Below the pieces are notes generated by a model. The model saw only the letters and a program-made list of their open reading frames with translations, did no database searches and was not told the DNA's origin. A stretch of 64,000 nucleotides of DNA from positions 1 through 64,000 of the forward strand of contig JAKURD010000007.1 in the NCBI GenBank assembly GCA_022450045.1. The letters are read 5' to 3'. Position 1 is the first letter of the stretch; every line of letters begins with the position of its first letter. Source of the stretch: Gracilimonas sp. Its GTDB lineage: Bacteria; Bacteroidota; Rhodothermia; Balneolales; Balneolaceae. A program made the translations under genes and the position numbers. Shown piece by piece: positions 43,856-52,637 of this stretch.

Positions 43856-46036
43856 TTACCTGCCTGCCAACTTTAACCCGATTCTACCCCGTTCCAGATC
43901 CAAAGTAATAATTTCAATACTGATAATATCTCCCACACTTACCACATCATGCGGATCTTCGATCTTTTTATTTTCTGCCATGTTGGAAATGTGCAACAGT
44001 CCGTCTTGCTTCACACCGATATCCACAAAAGCGCCAAAATCCACCACGTTGCGCACGGTGCCTTCCAGTTTTTGGCCTTCCTTCAGGTCTTCCATCTTCA
44101 TCACATCCGTTCGAAGTAATGGTTTTGGGAGCGATTCCCGTGGATCACGACCGGGTTTCTGCAGATTTTCGATGATGAGTTCTAAAGTTGGAACACCCAC
44201 GCCGACCTGCTCTGCGGTTTCCTTCAAATTCAGGTTTTTTAACTTGCCCGCGATCTTGTCTTTTTCCTGTGAGAGATTTTCGAGGTTGATGCCAAACAGG
44301 TTGCTCAGCTTTTCTGCCGCCTCATAGCTCTCGGGGTGAATAGCTGTGTTATCCAGCGGATTCTTGGATTCGGGGATACGCATAAAACCAGCCGCCTGCT
44401 GAAAACGGAAATCGCCCACGCCATCTATATCACGGATTTGCTCGCGGTCCATAAAAATACCTTTTTCTTCTCGTTGCTTAACAATGTTTTGGGCAACTTT
44501 TTTACTCAATCCTGAAATATGAGACAACAATGGCGCGCTGGCAGTATTCAAATTCACCCCAACTTCATTCACGCAGCTTTCCACCACATCATCCAGCTTA
44601 CCGGAAAGTTGGTTTTGATTTACATCGTGCTGATATAAGCCCACACCAATAGATTTCGGATCGATCTTCACCAACTCTGCCAGCGGATCTTGCACACGGC
44701 GCGCGATGGAAATATTGCCACGCTGAGCGGCATCCAGTTCCGGGAATTCCTCACGGGCAATAGTTGAAGCAGAATACACCGAAGCACCGGCCTCGTTCAC
44801 GATCATATAATGAAGTTCTTCACGGGGATGCTTCTCTTTTCGTTTTTGGATGAACTCAGCTACGATCTGCTCGGTTTCACGGCTTGCGGTTCCGTTTCCT
44901 ATAGCGATCAGTTCTACCCCATATTTGTCGATGAATTGTTCAAAAACAACCTCTGCTTCAGCTACTTTCTTTTGCGGGGGCGTTGGATAGGTTGTGGTGC
45001 CTTCCAAATACTTTCCATGCTGATCTACCACGGCCACTTTACAGCCGCTTCGGAATGCAGGATCGATACCCATAACCACTTTCTTATCCAATGGGGGCTG
45101 CATGAGCAGGTTGCCGAGGTTGGTTGCAAAAGTCTCGATGGCATGTTCGTCAGCTTGATCGGTGAGTTCATTACGGAGCTCGCGTTCGAGGGAAGGGAAG
45201 AGGAGGCGTTTGTACGCATCTTCTACGGAATCCTGAAGGTATTCGGTAAAGATACTCCGGTCGTTACTGATAACAATATCGTCAATATTTTCGAGCGTGC
45301 GTTCTTCCCAAAGATCTACGTTAACAAATAGAATATTCTCCCTTTCACCCCGGTTTATAGCCAGAATTTGATAGGGCTTCAGCTTGCTGACTTTCGCTGA
45401 AAACTCATAATAATCCTCAAAATTAGTACGCTCTTTTACAGTTGGGTTTTTCTTTGTGACGATATTGGAGTGCTCAGAAAAAACCTTACGCAGCATTTCC
45501 CGAACCTCCAGACTTTCGTTGACCCATTCAGCTACAATGTCGGTAGCACCGTCAAAAGCATCTTCTGCAGTCTCTACTTCTTTTTCCGGGTTGATATATT
45601 CCTTGGCGTATTCCACCGGATCACCGGAAGTGATCTCCTGCTCCCAGATCAATTTCGCCAGCGGCTCCAATCCTTTTTCTTTGGCTTTATCGCCACGGGT
45701 TTTGCGCTTTTGTTTGTAAGGGAGATAGATATCCTCCAGCGTCTTTAGGTCGGTGCAGGCTTTGATCTGCTCTTCCAGCTCCGGTGTCAGCTTCTCTTGC
45801 TCCTTTATAGATTTCAGGATGGTTTCCTTTCGGGCTTGCAGGGTGCGCTGGGTTTCGAGTCCGTCACGGATGGCGCGGATCTGTTCTTCGTCCAGACCGT
45901 TGGTGGCTTCTTGCCGGTATCGCGCCAGGAAGGGAACCGTAGCACCTTCATCCAAAAATTTGGCAACGGTGCTGATCTGTTTATTTGAAAAAGTAAGTTG
46001 AGATGCTAAAAAACTAAAGATCTTGGTATCGCTCAT
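43856..46036 (-). CDS. tex: Tex-family RNA-binding transcription accessory protein
   Basis: 726 aa. N-terminal Tex domain (~1-185, with TVPFLARYRQEATNGLDEEQ), YqgF/RNase H-like domain (~320-440, VMGIDPAFRSGCKVAVVDQH), helix-hairpin-helix segment (~485-560, DIDGVGDFRFQQAAGFMRIP) and a C-terminal S1 domain (~645-725, GTVRNVVDFGAFVDIGVKQD). It binds nucleic acid and is linked to transcription and stress tolerance in other bacteria. Complete, single gene. Confidence 0.96.
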   Translation of the reverse strand: MSDTKIFSFLASQLTFSNKQISTVAKFLDEGATVPFLARYRQEATNGLDEEQIRAIRDGLETQRTLQARKETILKSIKEQEKLTPELEEQIKACTDLKTLEDIYLPYKQKRKTRGDKAKEKGLEPLAKLIWEQEITSGDPVEYAKEYINPEKEVETAEDAFDGATDIVAEWVNESLEVREMLRKVFSEHSNIVTKKNPTVKERTNFEDYYEFSAKVSKLKPYQILAINRGERENILFVNVDLWEERTLENIDDIVISNDRSIFTEYLQDSVEDAYKRLLFPSLERELRNELTDQADEHAIETFATNLGNLLMQPPLDKKVVMGIDPAFRSGCKVAVVDQHGKYLEGTTTYPTPPQKKVAEAEVVFEQFIDKYGVELIAIGNGTASRETEQIVAEFIQKRKEKHPREELHYMIVNEAGASVYSASTIAREEFPELDAAQRGNISIARRVQDPLAELVKIDPKSIGVGLYQHDVNQNQLSGKLDDVVESCVNEVGVNLNTASAPLLSHISGLSKKVAQNIVKQREEKGIFMDREQIRDIDGVGDFRFQQAAGFMRIPESKNPLDNTAIHPESYEAAEKLSNLFGINLENLSQEKDKIAGKLKNLNLKETAEQVGVGVPTLELIIENLQKPGRDPRESLPKPLLRTDVMKMEDLKEGQKLEGTVRNVVDFGAFVDIGVKQDGLLHISNMAENKKIEDPHDVVSVGDIISIEIITLDLERGRIGLKLAGR

Positions 46037-46106
46037 TTATGATATTGATTTCAAAATTAGGACGTTGAAAATAAGGAAGGCGGATGGAAATGTTGAATAT
46101 AATTTT

Positions 46107-46165
46107 GGTTATTCGTTGTCAATATTTGCTAATAACTGATAACGATTTTCTAATAACGAATAACC
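46107..46165. repeat. Inverted and direct repeats between tex and the sigma gene
   Basis: GGTTATTCGTT (46107-46117) and AACGAATAACC (46155-46165) are perfect 11-nt inverted arms. Within them CTAATAACTGATAAC (46129-46143) and CTAATAACGAATAAC (46150-46164) are near-identical direct repeats 21 nt apart. The layout suggests multiple protein half-sites or a small hairpin. Confidence 0.65.
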
Positions 46166-46181
46166 AGTAAAGAGAAAAAGT

Positions 46182-46208
46182 GTAACCTTTTTGTATGTCA
46201 TCAGTGTA
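46182..46208 (+). promoter_or_regulatory. Candidate ECF-sigma promoter (autoregulation)
   Basis: GTAAC (46182-46186), 17 nt, then GTGTA (46204-46208), ~34 nt before the sigma gene. The same two boxes with the same spacing lie at 49315-49341 before the DUF5916 gene. GTAAC-type -35 boxes are usual for ECF factors. Confidence 0.5.
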
Positions 46209-46241
46209 TAAGGGTGAAAACACAAAATCCGGGACAAATAG

Positions 46242-46793
46242 GTGGATTCAACTTCGGATAAAGCTTTAATGATGAAAGTAAAAAAAGGAGACCTCGATAA
46301 ACTGGGGCTTCTTTTTGAACGGTATAACCGGCCGTTGTTCAGTTTCTTTTACAGAATGTGCAAAGATTGCGATACCAGTGAAGACCTGGTGCAATCCGTA
46401 TTTGAGCGTATGCTTAAATATCGGGAAAGCTATACCGGCAGCGGTACATTTACTACCTGGATGTTCAGTATCGCAAGAAATGCACATATTGATCACTATA
46501 GAAAAGTGCAGCGAAGTGCAATTCCTGTTGAGATTGATGAAGAACGGTTGGAAGTTCAAGAAGATGATTCCGCTGGCATTGATCATAAAGAACAAAAGAA
46601 GGGTTTGCTGGAAGTGGCGCTCGAACGGCTTGATGAAGAGAAAAGGGAAATCGTAATACTGAGTCGCTATGAAGGATTGAAATACAAGGAGATCGCCGAT
46701 ATTCTGAATACCACGGAAGGCGCGATAAAAGTAAAAATGTTTAGGGCAATGAAAGAGTTAAAAGATCTGGTAACCACGTTAAGTGAGGAATGA
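46242..46793 (+). CDS. ECF RNA polymerase sigma factor
   Basis: 183 aa, starting at GTG (46242); family members align from DSTSDKALMMKVKKGD, so this start is preferred to the ATG nine codons later. Region 2: LFERYNRPLFSFFYRMCKDC to RNAHIDHYRK; region 4 HTH: LSRYEGLKYKEIADILNTTE (~145-164) and GAIKVKMFRAMKELK. It is followed after 4 nt by its likely anti-sigma factor and two DUF4097 genes; together they resemble a cell-envelope stress module. Confidence 0.92.
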   Translation: MDSTSDKALMMKVKKGDLDKLGLLFERYNRPLFSFFYRMCKDCDTSEDLVQSVFERMLKYRESYTGSGTFTTWMFSIARNAHIDHYRKVQRSAIPVEIDEERLEVQEDDSAGIDHKEQKKGLLEVALERLDEEKREIVILSRYEGLKYKEIADILNTTEGAIKVKMFRAMKELKDLVTTLSEE

Positions 46794-46797
46794 AGCT

Positions 46798-47586
46798 ATG
46801 AATAAAAAGTATGAACAACTGCTTGCGGAATATCTGTCCGGTGAGTTAGATGCCGAGGGGAAATCCAAGGTCGAAGAATTGATCGCCACGGGTGAGATCG
46901 ACTTCATGGAATTCCGGGAACTGGAGACCCTATATGAGGAACTTGGCGCCATACCCGCACCTAAACCGGCTACAAAAGGGCATGAAAGATTTTACAAGAT
47001 GCTGGAAGAAGCCAAACAAGCCAAGAGAAAACCCTGGTTTCAATCCATTACTGAGCATATTAAAAGTCTTCGTTCAGTATTAACCATGCCGCGATTGGCT
47101 TATGCAGTTATTTTAATGGTGATTGGTGGATTTATCGGTTCACAACTAACCAACGATCGGACTGATATTGAGCAACTGAGCCTGGAAATGCAGACGATGA
47201 AAGAATTGATGATGGTTAATATGCTGGAAGGTTCGTCTGCGGCAGATCGCCTTAAAGCGGTTAACATCAGTACGGAATTACCAAGTGTGGATACGGAAGC
47301 CATTCATGCATTATTGTTTACACTAAATAATGACCCAAGCGTGAATGTTCGCGTTCAAGCCATTGAAGCTCTCAAGCGCTGGGGAGATAATGAACGGGTA
47401 CGTGAAGGCTTGGTTCGAGCCATAACCAAACAGGAATCTCCGATCGTGATCATTGAGCTGGCCGATGCCATGATAGAACTTGAACTTAGAAACGGAGCAG
47501 TCGAGTTTGAACGTCTTTTACAGGAAAGAGAACTGGATTATTCGGTTCGACAAAAATTACAAAGCAGCATTGCTGTATTAATGTGA
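46798..47586 (+). CDS. Membrane anti-sigma factor with HEAT-like repeats
   Basis: 262 aa from ATG 46798. N-terminal anti-sigma-like domain (KKYEQLLAEYLSGELDAEGK, ~1-60), one transmembrane helix (~100-117, LAYAVILMVIGGFIGSQL), then a periplasmic part with coiled-coil-like sequence (EQLSLEMQTMKELMMVNML) and HEAT-like repeats (~165-262, DPSVNVRVQAIEALKRWGDN). The repeats could sense unfolded or surface proteins and release the sigma factor. It overlaps no gene; the DUF4097 gene starts 7 nt later. Confidence 0.8.
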   Translation: MNKKYEQLLAEYLSGELDAEGKSKVEELIATGEIDFMEFRELETLYEELGAIPAPKPATKGHERFYKMLEEAKQAKRKPWFQSITEHIKSLRSVLTMPRLAYAVILMVIGGFIGSQLTNDRTDIEQLSLEMQTMKELMMVNMLEGSSAADRLKAVNISTELPSVDTEAIHALLFTLNNDPSVNVRVQAIEALKRWGDNERVREGLVRAITKQESPIVIIELADAMIELELRNGAVEFERLLQERELDYSVRQKLQSSIAVLM

Positions 47587-47593
47587 GGGTAGT

Positions 47594-48487
47594 ATGAAAA
47601 AGATCTTAGTAGCAATTGTGATGGCCCTATTTACGCAGGAACTTACTGGACAAACGCCGATCATTTCACAACGCATGAATGAAGATGTGGAAATGCGTAT
47701 TCCAGCTTCTGAATTCAATGCACAAACTGTCTTTCACCTTAAAAACATTAACGGTGATCTGAATGCAGTTGGATATGACGGCGACGAGATCCTGATCACC
47801 GGAACCAAGATCGTAACGGGTAAACCGGCTGCAATAGATAACTTTGATCCTGATGAGATCTACCTGGATCGACTAAATGGTACAAATAGTATTTTTGTGT
47901 TTATTCAGTCCCCGGTAGTGAAAGTTGAGGTGAAGGATGATGAACTGCATTATACTTCAACCCGAAAAAATAAAAAATGGAAATGGAATGAAAATAAATT
48001 GGAATTTGAGTTCAACCTGCAGATGAAGATCCCACACTATCTTATGGCTCATATTTCAACCATTAACGGCGGAGAAGTAGTGGTCGAAGATTTTTCTAAC
48101 GGAGTGAAAGCAGCCAATATAAATGGCGGCGTATTTGTGAACAGGGTACAAGGAGCGGTAACTGCCGAAACGGTCAATGGAAATATCCGCGTGGAATATG
48201 ACGATCTCCCCTCCGGTGAAGCTGACTTTCATACTGTGAACGGCAACATAGAAGTAATAGCCCCAAAAAATTTATCCGCTGTTGTAACTTTTAAGAGTTT
48301 GCACGGTGACCTTTATACCGACTTTGAACAGATCGAGTATCTGAAAAATAGGGTGAAAAAAAATTCGGATGGGAATCATCGATTGAGGATCGAAAGATCT
48401 TCACCGATACAATTTGGCGAAGGCGGCCCCGAAATGCGTTTGCAATTATTAAATGGAAACGCCTACATCAAACAAAGAAAATCATAA
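47594..48487 (+). CDS. DUF4097-type periplasmic beta-helical protein (first copy)
   Basis: 297 aa with a signal peptide (to ~residue 20). Recurrent Asn-Gly motifs (LKNINGDLNAVGYDGDEILI, ISTINGGEVVVEDFSNG, AANINGGVFVNRVQGAV, VNGNIRV, VNGNIEV) are the strand-turn repeats of the DUF4097/putative adhesin family. The molecular function is unknown. Co-transcribed with sigma and anti-sigma genes, so it is a likely regulon member or signal-related protein. Confidence 0.85.
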   Translation: MKKILVAIVMALFTQELTGQTPIISQRMNEDVEMRIPASEFNAQTVFHLKNINGDLNAVGYDGDEILITGTKIVTGKPAAIDNFDPDEIYLDRLNGTNSIFVFIQSPVVKVEVKDDELHYTSTRKNKKWKWNENKLEFEFNLQMKIPHYLMAHISTINGGEVVVEDFSNGVKAANINGGVFVNRVQGAVTAETVNGNIRVEYDDLPSGEADFHTVNGNIEVIAPKNLSAVVTFKSLHGDLYTDFEQIEYLKNRVKKNSDGNHRLRIERSSPIQFGEGGPEMRLQLLNGNAYIKQRKS

Positions 48488-48496
48488 ATCAATACC

Positions 48497-49306
48497 ATGA
48501 AAAAACAAACAAACCATTTGCTTTTAGGAATCATGATCAGCGTTTTTACCATCCCGGCGCTGGCACAAAATAATATTGAAGTGCCGTTATCTCAGCCCGG
48601 TGAGCCAGGAAAATTGATCATAAGTGCCATGTTCTCGGATGAAATAGAAATAAGAACGCACGATCAGCAAAACGTAATTGTGAATTATGATGGAGACAAC
48701 ATCAGAGAGGAAAATGAAGACGCCATTAAAAACGGCATGCGCCGAATTTCCGGAGGCGGGCTTGGTCTGGAAGTCACAGAAGATAATAACAAAGTACAAA
48801 TTACTACCGGCCCTATGCCCAATGGTGACTTCGAAATGGTGGTGTATGTACCACGAAATTTTTCTCTGAAACTGAATACCGTTCAAGGAGATGTAGTAAT
48901 ATCAGGGCTTGAGGGAGAAATGGAGATCAGTGCGGTGAATGGGGATATCGAATTATCAGATATTTCAGGAACTGTACTTGTCAACAGCGTGAATGGCGAT
49001 ATGGAAATTGACTTCAATCGTGTTCCCGAAAATTCACCCATGTCTTTTACCGGTGTGAATGGTGATATCGAAGTTTCATTTCCGGCCAATGCTCAGTTCA
49101 CCGCAAAGATGAAAACGGAATGGGGTGACGTGTACACCAATTTCGATATGGAAATTAACCGGGATGGCGGCCGAACACAGTCAAATTCTGAGGATGGAAC
49201 GTTTAAAGTAGCCGTGAACAAGTGGATAATTGGTCAGGTAAACGGTGGCGGTCCCGAGTTTCTTTTCAAGACGCTGCATGGAGATATTTCAATTCGTAAA
49301 AAATAA
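48497..49306 (+). CDS. DUF4097-type periplasmic beta-helical protein (second copy)
   Basis: 269 aa with signal peptide (ISVFTIPALAQ). Same repeat type: VQGDVVISGLEGEMEISAVN, GDIELSDISGTVLVNSVNGD, VNGDIEVSFPANAQ and LHGDISIRKK at the C-terminus. A paralogue of the preceding protein, 9 nt downstream. It closes the sigma operon. Confidence 0.85.
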   Translation: MKKQTNHLLLGIMISVFTIPALAQNNIEVPLSQPGEPGKLIISAMFSDEIEIRTHDQQNVIVNYDGDNIREENEDAIKNGMRRISGGGLGLEVTEDNNKVQITTGPMPNGDFEMVVYVPRNFSLKLNTVQGDVVISGLEGEMEISAVNGDIELSDISGTVLVNSVNGDMEIDFNRVPENSPMSFTGVNGDIEVSFPANAQFTAKMKTEWGDVYTNFDMEINRDGGRTQSNSEDGTFKVAVNKWIIGQVNGGGPEFLFKTLHGDISIRKK

Positions 49307-49314
49307 TAGAACGG

Positions 49315-49341
49315 GTAACTTTTTCTTTTGCTCTTCGTGTA
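49315..49341 (+). promoter_or_regulatory. Candidate ECF-sigma promoter of the DUF5916 gene
   Basis: GTAAC (49315-49319), 17 nt, GTGTA (49337-49341); identical boxes and spacing to 46182-46208. It leaves a leader of ~75 nt before the DUF5916 start. Confidence 0.5.
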
Positions 49342-49425
49342 AAGTCTAACAAAAAAAGGAGCTGTAACACAAGGCCTTTCTGGTGTTTACAGGGATAGGA
49401 CTCCTCCAATAAAAGGAAAATTACT

Positions 49426-52143
49426 ATGAGAAAATTTTTACTAAGCCTGCTACATGTATGTTTTGTAACGAGCGCTTTTGCTCAAAGTTCCTATCAAAAA
49501 AAGAGTGATACCATGTCTGTTAACTCGGCTGATATCAGGTCAGGGCTGGAAGAGAACCCGGTAATGGAAGCGGTCAGGATCTCATCAAAAGAGGATATCA
49601 AATTAGACGGGGTATTATCAGAATCAATTTGGTTCAATGCTCCGGTGGCCACAAAATTTACGCAGCGGTTTCCGAACGATGGAAGAGATCCGTCCCAGAA
49701 AACAGAAGTTCGATTACTATATACGGATTCCTATATCTATGTGGGAGTGATTGCTTATGAATCAAATGCCGATTCAATAAAAGCACCGTTATTTCGGCGT
49801 GATGGAAATGAAGCCAGTGATTGGGTATATGTCAGCTTTGACAGTTACAACGATAGGCGTACTGCATTCACCTTTGCTGTAAATCCCAGGGGTGTTCAGA
49901 AAGATGTGCTTTATTATGATGACACCGGCGAGGATATTTTATGGGATGCTGTTTGGGAAGCTCAAACAAACATCAATGAAAATGGGTGGACTGCAGAGTT
50001 AAAGATCCCTCTCTCACAGCTCAGGTACAGTTCTCAAAGTGACGTGCAGGAGTGGGGCATTAATTTCCAGCGCAGGATATCAAGAAATGGGGAGATCTCC
50101 ATGTGGGCTCCTGTTTCACAGAATGATAATGCTATGGTTTCAAAGTATGGAAGATTGAATGGGATCAGCGATCTTAAAGAACCAAGAAGACTGGAAATAA
50201 CTCCTTATGTTTCCGCAGAGGTAACGCGTGCTCCGGAATTGTCAACCGATAACCCCTATTATAATCGAAATCAGCTTGGTGGTAGTATTGGCGGTGATAT
50301 TAAATACGGTGTCACATCAGATCTTACTCTTACAGCAACTATAAATCCCGATTTTGGGCAGGTAGAAGCAGATCCGGCGGTGATCAACCTTAGCGCCAAC
50401 GAGAACTTTTTTTCTGAGCGGCGGCCTTTTTTCCTGGAAGGAAATGATATTTTTCAATTTGGAAATACGAAGACATTCAGCCGGTTCGGAAATCCGGTTA
50501 CGTTCTACTCCAGAAGGATAGGGCGGCCTCCACGAGGTAGTGCCAACCGTGCCGGGATAGATGCTGAATTTGTTGACAGACCTGATTTCACCACTATAGC
50601 AACGGCAGCAAAATTAAGCGGTAAGACAAAAAATGGATGGTCTATCGGTTTTCTGGATGCGTACACTTTAAAAGAAGAAGCTGATTTTATTACCCCTTCT
50701 GGTGAAGAAGATTCTTTTGCTGTGGAACCAGCTACTAATTACATGGTAGCCCGAACAAAAAAGGATTTCAATGCCGGTAATACCTATGTAGGTGGATTCA
50801 CAAGTGCAGTAAATCGTAACATTGAAGACTCTTATTTCAGGGATTTTCTAAGGACATCTGCATATTTGGGAGGAGTGGATTTTGAACACAGTTTTAATGA
50901 CAGAAACTGGATCGCCAGCGGAACACTATCATTCAGCAGCATTAGTGGGAGCAGTGAAGCCATAGAGCGGGCTCAACGATCTCCGGTGCGTTACTACGAC
51001 CGGGTAGATTCGGAAAAACTTTCTGTGGACCCTGATAAGACCAATCTTTCGGGTTTTGCTACTGAAATGAGCATCCAAAAACGTGGTGGAGATGATAACT
51101 GGATGACCTCGTTGACCTATTCTGAGGTAAGTCCCGGTTATGAGACCAACGACATGGGCTTCCAAAACAGAGCTGATTATCGATCTGTAAACGGCGGGTT
51201 GATCTACCGTGAAACGGAACCAAAATGGCTGCAGTATTATGAGTTCTTTGCCTTTCATGCATATGCGTGGAATTATGATGGTGATGTGATCAACAATGGG
51301 TTTGTGCAGGGAGGATTCATTCGCTTTGAGAACCTCTGGAACATCAACTATAACATAAATTATGGCAGCGGAAATCAGTATTCAGATCGTATTACGAGAG
51401 GCGGGCCTATTCTAAAGGTTCCTCAAAGTGGAAGTTTTAATATGAATATCAATTCTAATCAGAATAAGAAACTTTCATTCAATATCGGAACATATCAGCG
51501 CAGGGATGCCTCCGGTGAATTCGATAATGATATTTGGATGGGCGTGAGGTTCACACCGGTGCCTTCCGTTCAGATCAGTGTTTACCCGGAATATGTGTAT
51601 CAGAAAGACACCGATCAGTACGTGACAACGGCTGCAGATCCCAATGCCACTCAAACCTATGGCCGTCGCTATGTTTTTGCAGACATCAAACAACACACGC
51701 TTATGACGAGCATTCGGTTAAACTGGACTTTCTCAACTACAATGAGTCTTCAGACTTATGTACGTCCGTTTATTTCTACCGGGGACTATTCTAAATTCAA
51801 AGAATTTGCAGAACCGGGAACCTATAATTTTGACGTGTACGGCACAGATAAGGGCAGTATTTCGAAATCAAATGGAGAGTACACAGTAAGCCCGGATAAT
51901 AACGGAAACTCTCCGGATATACGTTTCTCCGATCCGGATTTCAACTTTAGGTCTGTTCAGGGAAATGCCGTATTTCGATGGGAATATATGCCGGGCTCAA
52001 CCCTCTACTTTGTATGGCAGCAACAACGCAGTGATTTTGCAGGCGTAGGCAGTTTCGATATTGGCCGTGATCTTGACGGATTATTCAGTGCCAAACCAAC
52101 CAATGTATTTTTAGTAAAAGTGAGTTACTGGTTTGGAAGCTGA
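49426..52143 (+). CDS. DUF5916 outer-membrane protein with N-terminal CBM9-like domain
   Basis: 905 aa with signal peptide (to FVTSAFAQ). Residues ~45-250 resemble a family-9 carbohydrate-binding-like domain (DIKLDGVLSESIWFNAPVAT, then QKTEVRLLYTDSYIYVGVIA). The rest is the DUF5916 barrel (for example NPDFGQVEADPAVINLSANE, FFSERRPFFLEGNDIF) ending VKVSYWFGS. Such proteins are large outer-membrane barrels of unknown substrate in Bacteroidota. A promoter-like element shared with the sigma operon suggests control by that ECF factor. Confidence 0.88.
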   Translation: MRKFLLSLLHVCFVTSAFAQSSYQKKSDTMSVNSADIRSGLEENPVMEAVRISSKEDIKLDGVLSESIWFNAPVATKFTQRFPNDGRDPSQKTEVRLLYTDSYIYVGVIAYESNADSIKAPLFRRDGNEASDWVYVSFDSYNDRRTAFTFAVNPRGVQKDVLYYDDTGEDILWDAVWEAQTNINENGWTAELKIPLSQLRYSSQSDVQEWGINFQRRISRNGEISMWAPVSQNDNAMVSKYGRLNGISDLKEPRRLEITPYVSAEVTRAPELSTDNPYYNRNQLGGSIGGDIKYGVTSDLTLTATINPDFGQVEADPAVINLSANENFFSERRPFFLEGNDIFQFGNTKTFSRFGNPVTFYSRRIGRPPRGSANRAGIDAEFVDRPDFTTIATAAKLSGKTKNGWSIGFLDAYTLKEEADFITPSGEEDSFAVEPATNYMVARTKKDFNAGNTYVGGFTSAVNRNIEDSYFRDFLRTSAYLGGVDFEHSFNDRNWIASGTLSFSSISGSSEAIERAQRSPVRYYDRVDSEKLSVDPDKTNLSGFATEMSIQKRGGDDNWMTSLTYSEVSPGYETNDMGFQNRADYRSVNGGLIYRETEPKWLQYYEFFAFHAYAWNYDGDVINNGFVQGGFIRFENLWNINYNINYGSGNQYSDRITRGGPILKVPQSGSFNMNINSNQNKKLSFNIGTYQRRDASGEFDNDIWMGVRFTPVPSVQISVYPEYVYQKDTDQYVTTAADPNATQTYGRRYVFADIKQHTLMTSIRLNWTFSTTMSLQTYVRPFISTGDYSKFKEFAEPGTYNFDVYGTDKGSISKSNGEYTVSPDNNGNSPDIRFSDPDFNFRSVQGNAVFRWEYMPGSTLYFVWQQQRSDFAGVGSFDIGRDLDGLFSAKPTNVFLVKVSYWFGS

Positions 52144-52234
52144 TCTCTAAAAAAGACTAAAGACAATATTTAGCAGCCTTTAATTTTCAATATGATATTT
52201 AAAAATGCTCTGTGCGTAATGCGTCAGGGTATTT

Positions 52235-52444
52235 TTACTCTACATTCGTTTTACAAGTGCTCAATCCAAATGGAGCATAAAGCGGACAAAAACTAACCAG
52301 ACTGGTGAGTACAAAAACGCCTGCAAGTACTAACAGCACAATTCCCCAGGTACCGGTCACTGTTCCGGTGAAGTACAGAGCCACAAAAATTGCAGCTAAA
52401 ATAAAGCGAATGATTTTATCGGAAGAACCCATATTACTTTTCAT
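52235..52444 (-). CDS. DUF2892 (YgaP-like) inner-membrane protein
   Basis: 69 aa from the ATG at 52444. KSNMGSSDKIIRFILAAIFV, then TWGIVLLVLAGVFVLTSLVS and CPLYAPFGLSTCK match DUF2892: two helices and a C-terminal Cys-Pro motif. The function is not known; the family often travels with rhodanese or sulfur genes, none of which is here. Upstream in-frame starts exist but overlap a small membrane peptide gene. Confidence 0.82.
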   Translation of the reverse strand: MKSNMGSSDKIIRFILAAIFVALYFTGTVTGTWGIVLLVLAGVFVLTSLVSFCPLYAPFGLSTCKTNVE

Positions 52445-52466
52445 AAGTAACCTCGTTATTAAGTTG

Positions 52467-52553
52467 TTAGAAAATCCATTCAAAAAGAAAAACCAATCCT
52501 AAAATAATGAGTACACAAAGTACACATACAGCTATTAATTTTAGTATTTTCAT
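52467..52553 (-). CDS. Possible 28-residue hydrophobic peptide
   Basis: MKILKLIAVCVLCVLIILGL followed by VFLFEWIF and a stop. A single hydrophobic helix with two cysteines and a basic start, just upstream of the DUF2892 gene (stop 22 nt before its ATG). It is too short for firm proof; the composition and position are what support it. Confidence 0.35.
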   Translation of the reverse strand: MKILKLIAVCVLCVLIILGLVFLFEWIF

Positions 52554-52637
52554 CACACAATAAAAATTATTCTTGAAGGTTTTGTGAACTTATTACTACA
52601 GCACGAATTTTAACTAATTATTTATCAAAAAGAAGAA

